A stretch of DNA of 8,428 bases from an uncultured Mycoplasma sp. Lineage in GTDB: Bacteria > Bacillota_I > Bacilli_A > Mycoplasmatales > Metamycoplasmataceae. Every line of letters begins with the position of its first letter. Positions within the stretch are counted from its first letter, which is position 1. The notes beneath the pieces are model-generated. The model was given only the letters and a program-made list of their open reading frames with translations, did not search any database and was not told the DNA's origin. The translations under genes were made by a program, and so were the position numbers. This document shows, one piece after another, positions 1-8,428 of the stretch. The DNA is taken from assembly GCA_949284615.1 (NCBI GenBank), contig CASDWL010000083.1, forward strand, positions 1-8,428. The letters are read 5' to 3'.

Positions 1-3000
1 TAATAATTAAAATAGTTAATTTTAATATCTTCTTTTTGTCCAGATAAAGTATTTGTAATTTGAAGATTACTATTTGTATTGATATCATACAATGTTAAAT
101 ATTCATTTTCTGATCCAAAATTCATAAATCTAGTTATATAATTAGTACCATTTAATGGATATTGAACACCTTCTTGAGTTCATTCCATTCAAATGGAAGC
201 TTTATCTGAAATATTTACAATTGAAAATCTTTGAGATTCGGGTATTGCATTATATAAATTTTTTCAAACATTAATATTTAGTCCTCCTGTAACTACAGAT
301 AAATCTATGGATGATTTAGTTAAGATATGTGGTGTTGTAGTATCATTAATATCTACATTTCCATTAGCATTATTTTTGTTAATTATATCATTGTATCCAG
401 GTTTAAAATAATTTGATAAATAAGTATATCCTTCTGCTACATTCCCCACAGGGACATATAACATATTTTGGATATCATAATTTCCATTAGGTTCTAAATA
501 ATAAGTTTGAATCTCTCCGCCTTGAGTTGTAGGTGTTAATAATTGAATAGAATATTTGTAATTCTTATGTGAATATGTTCTTGAAATAGAATTATCGAAT
601 GTTCTATATGAAGTAACAAAAAATAAAGTAATGAATGAAGTAAATAAAGTGGAAATAAATAAAGCTAATAATTTTCCAATTGACCCTAAAGCCAAAGAAA
701 TTGAAAATTTATTTTTTACTGATGTATTGCTATTCATTTTTCTAACAACATTTGCAAAAGAAGATTTATTAACTTCCATTGAACCATTCATTAATGAAAT
801 AGATTGGTTTTTCGACAAGAATCAAAAAGTAGTTAATATTGTTAAAAAACAAAGAAAAATAATAGGTACTATTAATGTCAATAAAAATGTAACTCAATTA
901 AATGGAATAGTTACAAAAGGTATTTTTCAAAAAATAGATAATAAATTGAAAATAGGTAATTGAGATACTAATCCACAAACATAACCTATTGTTGCTCCTA
1001 TTGTAGAAACAAATAAAGGAAATAAACAAATTGATAGAGATATTTCTCACAATGAATATCCTTGAGCTTTTAAAATACCTAAAACCTTAGCTTTTGAATT
1101 AATATACCTTCTAATTACAAAAATTATGACTATAGAAATAATTAGAACAAGCATTATACCTATAGATTTTTGAATAAAATCTAAATTATTAATTAAATCA
1201 TCTATAACTGTTAATCTTAAACTTCTTTCAGGATTTAATAATGAACTTTCATTATATAAATATGCCATTTTGTAAATATTTGAATTATTATTAATATCTT
1301 GACTTCCATCAAATAATTGACCAGTAATTGTTGTATACATTAAATTATTTAATCATGTTTGCAATTCAACCAAATTATTTGAGTCTTTCCCTTTAATTAA
1401 AAAATATTTATTATGAGTAGCACTAACATTAGATCTTCTAATTCGATCAAAACCATATTGATTAACATATACTAAAGCTTGTGTTTTGGTATTTACACTC
1501 ATGTTTGCTGAATCAATAACAGGATAAATATAATCTACAGAAAAATCTTGCCCCACAATCACAAACTCTACTCCAGAAACATTAATTTTATATTTTTCGT
1601 CAATTAAATCTAAATTCTGAATATCATTGTATAAATTTGATGAAATATATATTTCTTTATTATTTTCTTCTAAAAATGCTTGATTAACTATAGCAATATT
1701 TCCTAAATTTTCTGTTAAAACAATTTGATTATAATCATCTCTAACCTCAGTCATACTTGCAACACCTTGAGTTAAAAATTGAGTTACATCAATATCAAAT
1801 AAAAGTGTATTTTCATATTCTCCGTTGGAATTTTGTGATTTAAACACATAATTAGTTAAATATCATATCAAATCCAAATCTACCTCTAATTTGGTCATTT
1901 TATTTGGATCATAAACAAACGAAATATCATTATTTACATCATTAGGTTGGACTAATGTATTTAATTGTAGTGTATATAATCCTTTAATATTTATGCTAAA
2001 TAATGATAAAACATCATATAAATTTATTGTATTGTATACAACATTATATGTTGTATCGGTTTTTTCTTTTACAGATTGAGCCAAATGTTCATATCCTGTT
2101 TGAGGATTTTCCATATTTAATCAACTAACAATTTCAGGGACTTTGCTTTGACCTAAAATTGGTTTAATAATAGGTAATAAAGCTTGTATTTCTGTAGGTA
2201 ATATAGTTTTAAATTCTTCTAAAACATCTGCTATCTTAATATTATTTAGAACTGTTGCAGATAAAATATCTGTTAATGCTTGCTTAAATAAATCTGTACT
2301 ATAAATATTTTTATATAAATAAGGTAAAAAATCTCCTATTCCAATGATTCTATCTCTTCTTGCATTATTTACATAAAAATCATCTCAAAATTCCACTATG
2401 GTTTTATCTAAATTTATTGACGACATTAATTCTTTTAATCCCATTAAAAAATTAGATGGTTGAGTAATCACTTCAGCAATATTTGTAAAATTTGTGCCTG
2501 CTAATTTATTGACCAAATCAATAACAAAATCAAAAGATATAACTTGACCTGTTGAAAGTTTAACGATATTAAATATCTTATCTATTTCCTTATTAAATTT
2601 AGCTTGTTGTTCTTCTACTGTAGAAGTTCCTTCAGGATTTATGTATCTATTTAAACCATCAAAAATAGATCCAAATAAAGAATTAAATAAATTGTTTTGA
2701 GATGATACTACCGCATCTCTTAAAATTCCTATAGTTACTTTTGTATAAACTTCATTTGATAATTGAGGTGGCGGTGTAAAACCTTCACCAAAACCATATT
2801 TAGCAAATCCTGTATTTATAGCACTCATCAATATCTCTCAATCACTAGGCGAAATCAAAGGCTTCACTACTAATGTTAATGAACGAATTAAATTATCTCT
2901 AAATATTTCCATTCCGTATTGCCCATTTGGATTATTAGGATTATTCAATGCTGAATCAGGATCTGCTTCAGCATTGTTATAATCATTTAAAATATCTGCA

Positions 3001-5237
3001 TTTGGCAATAAATATTGAAATGGAATAGAATATTTATCTATATAAGTATCATCAACTCTAGCTCATCCTCTAGAAGATACAACATCTATATCATTTCCAT
3101 ATCAATCAAATGGAGCAAAATTTAAATTTAAATTAAAAATTGCTTGTTCTAATTCTTGATATGAAATCATATTAGGATAACTAGGATGTAACGATCAAAT
3201 AATATTATCTATACTTGAATTTGATTTCAAAATAAAATAGTATGTTTGATCATTAACTAATATTGAAGAAATTCCATAAATATTTTGTAGATCTTTTTGA
3301 CCATTTACTGTTAATCAAACTATTTTTTTACTATCCAAAGTAATGTCTTGGCCATTATCAACATATGTAAATGTATCAAATGAAATCATAGGATTAATAT
3401 AATCTCTATTTAAGGAAATACCATTTAATAATCCTTGTAAAATAGAAGGAACATAATCTATGGGTACTTGAGATGTGTGAATATTGATATTTGATGGTAG
3501 TGAAAAAATATCATTACTTAATGATGTATCAATTAATTTACCTACTTCTTGTTTAATTTCAATACCATTTCAATTTATTTCATTTTGTGAATTACCTAAA
3601 TTGATAAATTGGTAAACTGTATTATCATTGTTATTTGTGTTAATTGTTAATGTTTCTCTTATTCCTAATTTATCTATTTTTGTTTTTATATCATTATATA
3701 TTTGTTTATATTTATATTCTCTTGCTGAACTATAAATTTCATCTTGATATAAATTAGATTTATTAGTATTAATAGAACTTAACAAATCATCTAAATTATT
3801 ATTAGAACCATTTTCAATATCTTTTATGGTGCTTGTTAATCCTTCTGAATTTTTAATTGGTTTAGTTAAATCTTCTTTGGTTAAATTAACATTAAAATTA
3901 AATGATTTTAATTCTTTTTCTCCTGAAGAATTCAATATATCATTTCCATTTTCATCTGTTATATAAACTAAATTGCCATTTTTATCTACATAATTAACAG
4001 TAATATCTTTTGTTCAATAAGTTCACGATCTTAATTTATTAAATGTATTAGGATTATTATCTTTAATGTAGTTTAAATATTCTCCTAAATATCCTGTTCA
4101 TACATTATTATCAATTTGTTTATCTTCAGTAATCCCAGATAAATAATATTTATTTTGAGTAAAAACATATTTATATTGAGAAAAAATAAATAAAGATGTT
4201 GGTAAGGATAAATCAAATATATTGTCTACTGTGAAAGGTAAATTTATTTTAAGTTGTATTAATGGAAGATTTGTTTGATTAAAAAAATCTTGTGGAGTCA
4301 TCCTGTTTGTATAATTAGTAATATCATCTTCTAAAATTCATGATTTTGTATGATCTAATTTTCATGTAACTTTACCAAATATTGATGTTGTTTTTTGAAA
4401 TCCTAATAAATTCCCAACTTCATCACTTGATATTTTATAAAATAAATTTTGTTTATTTGTATCAGAATATTTAATTGATTCTATCGATTGTGAATTAGCT
4501 GGATCTAATAAACTAGATTCTAAATATGCTTTATTTGTTTCTACATCTATTACTATTGGTACAAAATTATTATTTTCATATAATTTCTGTGATAATCTGG
4601 AATTTGTTCATATTGATGATATGGGATCATATGTATCATAAATTTCAGGAATCACATTGAAAATTTGATTTCTTATTACATAAGAATCACCATTTTTTAT
4701 GTATGTTTCTAAATAATTATTACCTGTTGAATTTAAAGTTACTTTTATCTTATTATTAGCATCTACATTATCTAAATTAAAATCTGGATTGTTAAAATTA
4801 AAATTTGTAGTAATTAAATTCGAAAGATCTTTTGTTTTTACATATAAAGAAGATGAATAGCTAGGAATTAAAGTAGATAAATTGTAATATTCACTTGATG
4901 TATTAAAGTAAATGGAAGTAATATAATTCTCATTCTCTATGTATTCTCATTGATTGCTTAATAAATAAGTATTATTATTATATGCTTGATTACTATTACT
5001 TTTATTTTGATAAAAATTTTCAGGTCCTTCACCATATAAAGTAAAGTCTGTGTTCATCGTAATATCTTGTTTTACAGATGCTGTCAAAAATTTAGAATAT
5101 TGACTTTTATATGAATTAACAACATCAAATATTAATGTAATAACGCCTGAAGATAAAAAAATTAAAATTATTAGTCCTATTAATATTACTTTAGAACTTT
5201 TAAATGATTTTCAAACTTCTTTAAATAATTTTTTCAT
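1..5237 (-). CDS. Giant FtsX/MacB-like ABC transporter permease, 3' end outside the window (code 4)
   Basis: The ATG at 5235-5237 opens a frame that runs 1745 codons to the window edge without TAA or TAG; I checked the joins between apparent fragments codon by codon. The 25 in-frame TGA codons are all of its tryptophans, with no UGG. Residues 1-15 are basic (MKKLFKEVWKSFKSSK) and precede a membrane segment at about 16-40. Residues 41 to about 1355 are polar, Asn/Ser/Tyr-rich, cysteine-free and probably extracellular, with a helix-rich part at about 776-1040. An FtsX core follows: TM at 1357-1375, the cytoplasmic-loop motif KVLGILKAQGYS (1384-1395), and TMs at about 1402-1425 and 1448-1472. 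A further TM at about 1518-1543 starts a second module. In this family such proteins pair with a LolD/MacB-type ATPase to drive conformational work on envelope or surface proteins; substrate and ATPase partner are unknown here. There is no lipobox. Start context is weak (GAAGA, 4 nt upstream). Family call is firm, function is not. Confidence 0.88.
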
Positions 5238-5250
5238 AAATCTTCATTAT

Positions 5251-5274
5251 TAAAATATTTAATTAAATATTTTA
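5251..5274. repeat. Perfect 24-bp palindrome upstream of the permease
   Basis: Two 12-bp arms (TAAAATATTTAA and its reverse complement) meet with no spacer, and all 12 pairs match. It ends 13 bp before the permease start and covers the candidate -10 (5269-5274) and the predicted transcription start near 5262. That is where a repressor operator would sit, but no regulator is visible. It is entirely A/T, so a hairpin would be weak and it does not look like an intrinsic terminator. Chance is possible in DNA this AT-rich. Confidence 0.75.
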
Positions 5275-5283
5275 TCAAAGCAT

Positions 5284-5307
5284 AAAGAAATATTGAAAGA
5301 AATATTG
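5284..5307. repeat. 12-bp perfect tandem repeat (two copies)
   Basis: The unit AAAGAAATATTG (plus strand) occurs at 5284-5295 and again at 5296-5307 with no mismatch or spacer. On the minus strand it reads CAATATTTCTTT twice and lies just upstream of the candidate -10, across the expected -35 region. It may be a small slippage duplication or paired binding sites; nothing in the sequence decides between these. Confidence 0.7.
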
Positions 5308-5352
5308 TTTTTTATTAAATATAAAACCTAAATTATTTAATACATTTTATAA

Positions 5353-6441
5353 TTAATTTTTAGATTCTAAAATAATAATAGTTTCTATATGATAAGTTTG
5401 AGGGAACATATCCATTATTGCAATTTGCGATAAATTATAATTTGATTTTAAAATATTAAAATTTGCAGCTTGTGTTGCTGGATTGCAAGACATATAAATA
5501 ATTTTTTTGGGTTTTAATTTGTTATTAATTAAATCTAAAGTTTTTTTATTCAATCCTGACCTAGGTGGATCTACAATTATTACATCAATTTTTTCAGTAT
5601 TATTTTGCAAAAATTTATGAACATCACTATTATAAAATTGAATATTTTTAATGTTATTTAATGTTTTATTAAAAATAGCATCTTTATAAGAATCTACATT
5701 TATTTCAACACCTATAACCTTTTTAGCTTTAGATGATGCAATTATTCCAATAGTTCCTATTCCTGAATATAGATCTAATACAATATTTTCATTATTTAAA
5801 TTATTTTGAATGTATTTATATGCTAATAAAGCCACTTCCTTATTTATTTGATAAAAAGAATTCAAACCTACTCTAAATTTATATCCTAACATTGAATCAT
5901 ATGTATACTTTAATTCTTTTTTGTTACCAAAAATCAAAGTATCTAGTTGACGATAAATTATTTCACCTTTTAGAGATTTATCCCATTGAATAGATGAAAG
6001 AAGAAAATCATCTATATTTATTATTTGATTAGAATTTTTTTGATAAAAATATCCATCATGTAAGGTAATCTTATTACGGTATTTGATTTTTTTCTCTCCC
6101 TCAATTCAATCAAATTCATCGATTATTGTATTTGCTATTTTTTTAAAATCACTAATAACTTTTTCAATTTTAAATTTTCTTTGCTCTTCATATTTCATAT
6201 GAATTAAATCATATCCCCCTATTAATTGAGCATCTTGAATATCATGATAATACCTATTAGGAGAAGGTTTTAAAATCTTTATTAATTCTCCTACATAATA
6301 ATTTTTAAATATTTTAATTATTCTAAATGTAACTTCTTCATTTTTTATAACTCCATATATATAAACCGGTTTTTCATTATAAAATACAACACCTTCACCA
6401 TGTTGATTGTAATATTGAACTATGCCTTTTAATTGTTCCAT
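5353..6441 (-). CDS. rlmD: RlmD/RumA-type RNA (uracil-C5)-methyltransferase lacking Fe-S cysteines (code 4)
   Basis: The protein has 362 aa and one UGA Trp codon (W112, 6106-6108). It transfers a methyl group from S-adenosylmethionine to carbon 5 of a uridine, most likely in 23S rRNA (U1939 or U747 type); a tRNA U54 target cannot be excluded. Residues 3-57 look like a TRAM RNA-binding domain. SAM motif I is LDLYSGIGTIG (222-232), followed by the acidic E246, VDPPRSGL (290-297), the catalytic Cys319 in MSCNPATQAANF and the Glu353 base in QTYHIET; Q198 in SFYQIN is also conserved. The usual CGGC of the Fe-S loop is replaced by IGGY (74-77), and Cys319 is the only cysteine. The start lies 13 nt after the deoD stop with no Shine-Dalgarno sequence, so translation may depend on coupling to deoD. 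The family is clear; the exact target base is inferred. Confidence 0.88.
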
Positions 6442-6454
6442 GAATTGTATTTAA

Positions 6455-7153
6455 TTATAAAATTCCAAGAGCTATTTCCACCATTTTTAAGAATTTTTGT
6501 TCTCTTTCTTCACTTGATGTTTCTTCATGAGTAATTAAATTATCACTAATTGTTACTAAACATGCAGCATTTTTATTTAATTTTTTAGCATTTGTAAATA
6601 ATGCATAAGATTCCATTTCAACACAATCAGCTTTTGTTTCACTAATTGTATTTTCTAATGGTCTAGAGTTATAAAATACATCAGAAGAATGAATTCTACC
6701 TATATTCAATTTAATATTCAAATTATTAGCTGAATTTATTAACTTTTGATTCAAATCTTCTGATGGTGTCTGTACATGTGTATCTACTCCTAATACTAGT
6801 TGACCATATGTTTTTGAATCACTATAAGAATCTTTAGCTAAAACTACTTCATAAAGACCTAAATCTTTTTTGTATGATCCAGCAGAACCTATTCTAACAA
6901 TGTTTTCAACATCATAAAAATTAAATAGTTCATAAGAATAAATACCTATTGATGGTTGGCCCATACCTGATCCTGCTATAGTGACTTTTTTACCTTTATA
7001 TTCTCCTGTAAACATAAACATATTTCTAACTGTGTTAACTAATTTAACATTCTCTAGAAATTTTTCAGCAATAAATTTAGCTCTTAATGGATCTCCTGGC
7101 ATTAAAACTGTTTTTGCTATATCTTCTTTTTTAGCATTAATATGCGGTGTCAT
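6455..7153 (-). CDS. deoD: Purine nucleoside phosphorylase, DeoD type
   Basis: This 232-aa cytoplasmic enzyme splits purine (deoxy)nucleosides with phosphate into free base and (deoxy)ribose 1-phosphate. It serves the purine salvage that mycoplasmas need because they lack de novo synthesis. The sequence is full length and aligns with the E. coli DeoD hexamer almost residue for residue. Visible sites are His4, Gly20 and Arg24 in MPGDPLRAK, Arg43, Arg87 and Ser90 (phosphate site), GSGMGQPSIGIYSYEL (61-76), VEMES with Met180 and Glu181 (ribose site), and the catalytic Asp204 (SDN) with Arg217. It contains no tryptophan, so it reads the same under either genetic code. The start is fixed by a strong AAGGAG six bases upstream. 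It follows cysS by 32 bp and precedes rlmD by 13 bp, suggesting one transcript. Confidence 0.96.
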   Translation of the reverse strand: MTPHINAKKEDIAKTVLMPGDPLRAKFIAEKFLENVKLVNTVRNMFMFTGEYKGKKVTIAGSGMGQPSIGIYSYELFNFYDVENIVRIGSAGSYKKDLGLYEVVLAKDSYSDSKTYGQLVLGVDTHVQTPSEDLNQKLINSANNLNIKLNIGRIHSSDVFYNSRPLENTISETKADCVEMESYALFTNAKKLNKNAACLVTISDNLITHEETSSEEREQKFLKMVEIALGIL

Positions 7154-7159
7154 AAATAA

Positions 7160-7165
7160 CTCCTT
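7160..7165 (-). promoter_or_regulatory. Strong Shine-Dalgarno sequence of deoD
   Basis: On the minus strand AAGGAG is followed by six bases and then the deoD ATG at 7153. A run of seven A (7170-7164) leads into GGAG. It is the only convincing ribosome binding site in the window: rlmD has none, the permease has only GAAGA, and the cysS upstream region is cut off by the window edge. It settles the deoD start. Confidence 0.85.
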
Positions 7166-7185
7166 TTTTTATATTAAATAAAATT

Positions 7186-8421
7186 TTAAATTAAATTATG
7201 ATTTAATAAAATTTTTCTTAATTTATCAGAATTTTCATAATCTTTATTTTCCAAAAACTCTTTATATTTTTGATATGTTTGGATTAATTCTTTATCAATA
7301 GTTTTATTAACTACATTAAAACCAAGAAATTTTAAAATATAATAAATCTCATGAGCATAATGGACTTCCTTGGTTTCATTAAATTTTTTAATTAATGAGT
7401 TTAAGTTTTTTAAAATATGAGCAAAATTATAATTAATTAATGATTTGGATAATTCTTTTTCAATATTTTTCATTAATTTATTTTCACTATCTTCAAAATT
7501 GTTTAATTTTAAAAAATTAATAATTTTTTCTAATTGATTTAATTTTTTTACTAATGGATTAATAAGTGTGTCATTAATTTCAATTTCATTATTTATATTA
7601 GATGTCAGTATAATTAATCTAAATAAATCTGCTCCATTAGAATATGTATTTAAAAAATCATCAGCTTTAATAATATTTCCTAATGATTTAGACATTTTTT
7701 GATTTTTAATATTTATTGTTCCAATGTGTACTCATTGTTTGGTGATGAGTTTATTATTAACAGCTATATATTGAATATTTTCATTTTCATGATGAGGAAA
7801 TTTTAAATCAATTCCACCACCATGAATTTCCAAGGATTCTCCTTGTGTATATTTATTAATAAATGTAGCACATTCTGTATGCCAACCAGGCCTCCCATTA
7901 CCGATTATGGTATCTCAAGTTATTCCTTCTTTTTTATTCTTTCATAATACAAAATCAAATTCATGTCTTTGTTCATAATTTTTAATATTTTGCAATTTGT
8001 TTAATTTAATATTAGATACTTCTCCATATTGCTTAAATTGACCAGTATCAAAATAAATAGATTTATTTATTTCATATGCTTGATTATTATTTATCATAGT
8101 TCGAATGAATAAAGTTATTTCATTAATATGTTCAGTAACTTTGGGCATTTTATCAATTGTTTGAATATTATATTGCTTTAACATTTCAACATAAAATAAA
8201 TAATATTTATTACTTATTTCCATTTCTGATTTATTAAATTTTTCTGATTGAAGTATGATTTTATCATCTATATCAGTAATATTATGAATAAAAATATATT
8301 TATTAGGAAACAAATGTTTATAGCCTCTTAAAATCAAATCAAAAGTAACTATTGGTCTCATATTACCAATATGCACTTTGTCATAAACTGTAGGCCCACA
8401 TAAATAAATATATTTTTTCAT
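7186..8421 (-). CDS. cysS: Cysteinyl-tRNA synthetase (code 4)
   Basis: This class I synthetase charges tRNA-Cys with cysteine using ATP in the cytoplasm. The 411-aa protein carries CGPTVYD (8-14), the ATP-binding HIGN form of HIGH (17-20), GRPGWHTEC (176-184), the FPHHENE block (208-214) and KMSKS (242-246). The expected zinc ligands Cys8, Cys184, His210 and Glu214 are all present. UGA encodes Trp at 160, 169 and 230, and UGG encodes W180; without code 4 the gene would look split just before KMSKS. It is shorter than the roughly 460 aa of E. coli CysRS. It ends at [11 protein letters not shown], before the terminal D-T-x-x-G-T-x-W segment seen in many homologues. The ATG at 8419-8421 places the CGPTVYD motif where expected, but only seven upstream bases are visible, so its promoter and ribosome binding site cannot be judged. 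Confidence 0.96.
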
Positions 8422-8428
8422 AAAGATA

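Larger units (their letters stand above)
5238..5352 (-). promoter_or_regulatory. Intergenic region with candidate extended -10 promoter for the permease
   Basis: This 115-bp gap separates the rlmD stop from the permease start and is the longest gap in the window. On the minus strand TGATAAAAT lies at 5277-5269 and matches an extended -10 element (TGn followed by TAAAAT, five of six bases of TATAAT). No good -35 is visible 16-18 bp upstream; the best fit, TTCAAT, matches three of six bases. Transcription from it would begin near 5262 and give a leader of about 25 nt. AT-rich mycoplasma DNA yields many chance -10 matches, so this is a weak call. Confidence 0.35.

Noticed and set aside
631..963. 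Plus-strand open frame of 110 codons
   Set aside because: It is antisense to the FtsX core of the permease, which is continuous and carries clear membrane helices and the KVLGILKAQGYS motif. The plus frame shows no recognisable domain or ribosome binding site and is explained as a shadow.
4968..4980. ATT repeat run as a phase-variation tract
   Set aside because: It is a short run of Asn codons within the permease. A change in trinucleotide copies would keep the frame, and similar Asn runs are common through the gene.
1..5237. A decayed permease pseudogene in many fragments
   Set aside because: All fragments share one frame and every break is a TGA codon. I found no in-frame TAA or TAG and no frameshift, so with code 4 the gene is intact as far as the window goes.
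5251..5274. Palindrome as a rho-independent terminator of the rlmD transcript
   Set aside because: The arms hold no G or C, there is no loop spacer, and no clean U tract follows on the minus strand. It lies closer to the permease start than to the rlmD stop.
6981..7181. Plus-strand open frame of 66 codons opposite deoD
   Set aside because: It overlaps the conserved N-terminal half of deoD in antisense and has no family resemblance or ribosome binding site.
7186..8421. cysS split into two genes
   Set aside because: The two halves are joined in frame through three UGA Trp codons, and the joined region encodes the expected GRPGWHTEC and FPHHENE motifs.

Overview
This window is AT-rich Mollicutes (mycoplasma) DNA that must be read with genetic code 4, in which UGA is tryptophan. 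All four genes lie on the minus strand. Under the standard code three of them appear broken into pieces, but each stays in one frame and is interrupted only by TGA. I count 31 Trp codons in the window: 29 are UGA and 2 are UGG. The near absence of cysteine, the long Asn/Ser-rich surface protein and the tight gene packing also fit a mycoplasma. I cannot name the species.

Layout in the direction of transcription, from high to low coordinates: (1) 8421-7186, cysS, cysteinyl-tRNA synthetase. (2) 7153-6455, deoD, purine nucleoside phosphorylase, with the only clear Shine-Dalgarno sequence in the window. (3) 6441-5353, an RlmD/RumA (TrmA superfamily) RNA uracil-C5 methyltransferase that has lost the usual Fe-S cluster cysteines. 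(4) 5237 to beyond base 1, the first 1745 codons of a giant FtsX/MacB-like ABC transporter permease. No stretch of more than about 300 bases lacks a gene. The longest gap, 5238-5352, holds a possible promoter, a perfect 24-bp palindrome and a 12-bp tandem repeat.

The first three genes are separated by 32 and 13 bp and are probably transcribed together. They cover tRNA charging, purine nucleoside salvage and RNA modification, and I see no shared pathway. The permease follows a 115-bp gap with its own candidate promoter, so it may be a separate unit. It shows an N-terminal membrane anchor, an extracellular part of about 1315 residues without a single cysteine, a three-helix FtsX core, then a fourth membrane segment and the start of a second extracellular part that leaves the window. 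Its ATPase partner is not in the window.

I found no CRISPR array, tRNA, rRNA, insertion sequence or prophage gene, and no clearly new multi-gene system. The points most worth following are the permease ectodomain with its helix-rich insert, the Fe-S-less RlmD, and the palindrome over the candidate permease promoter.
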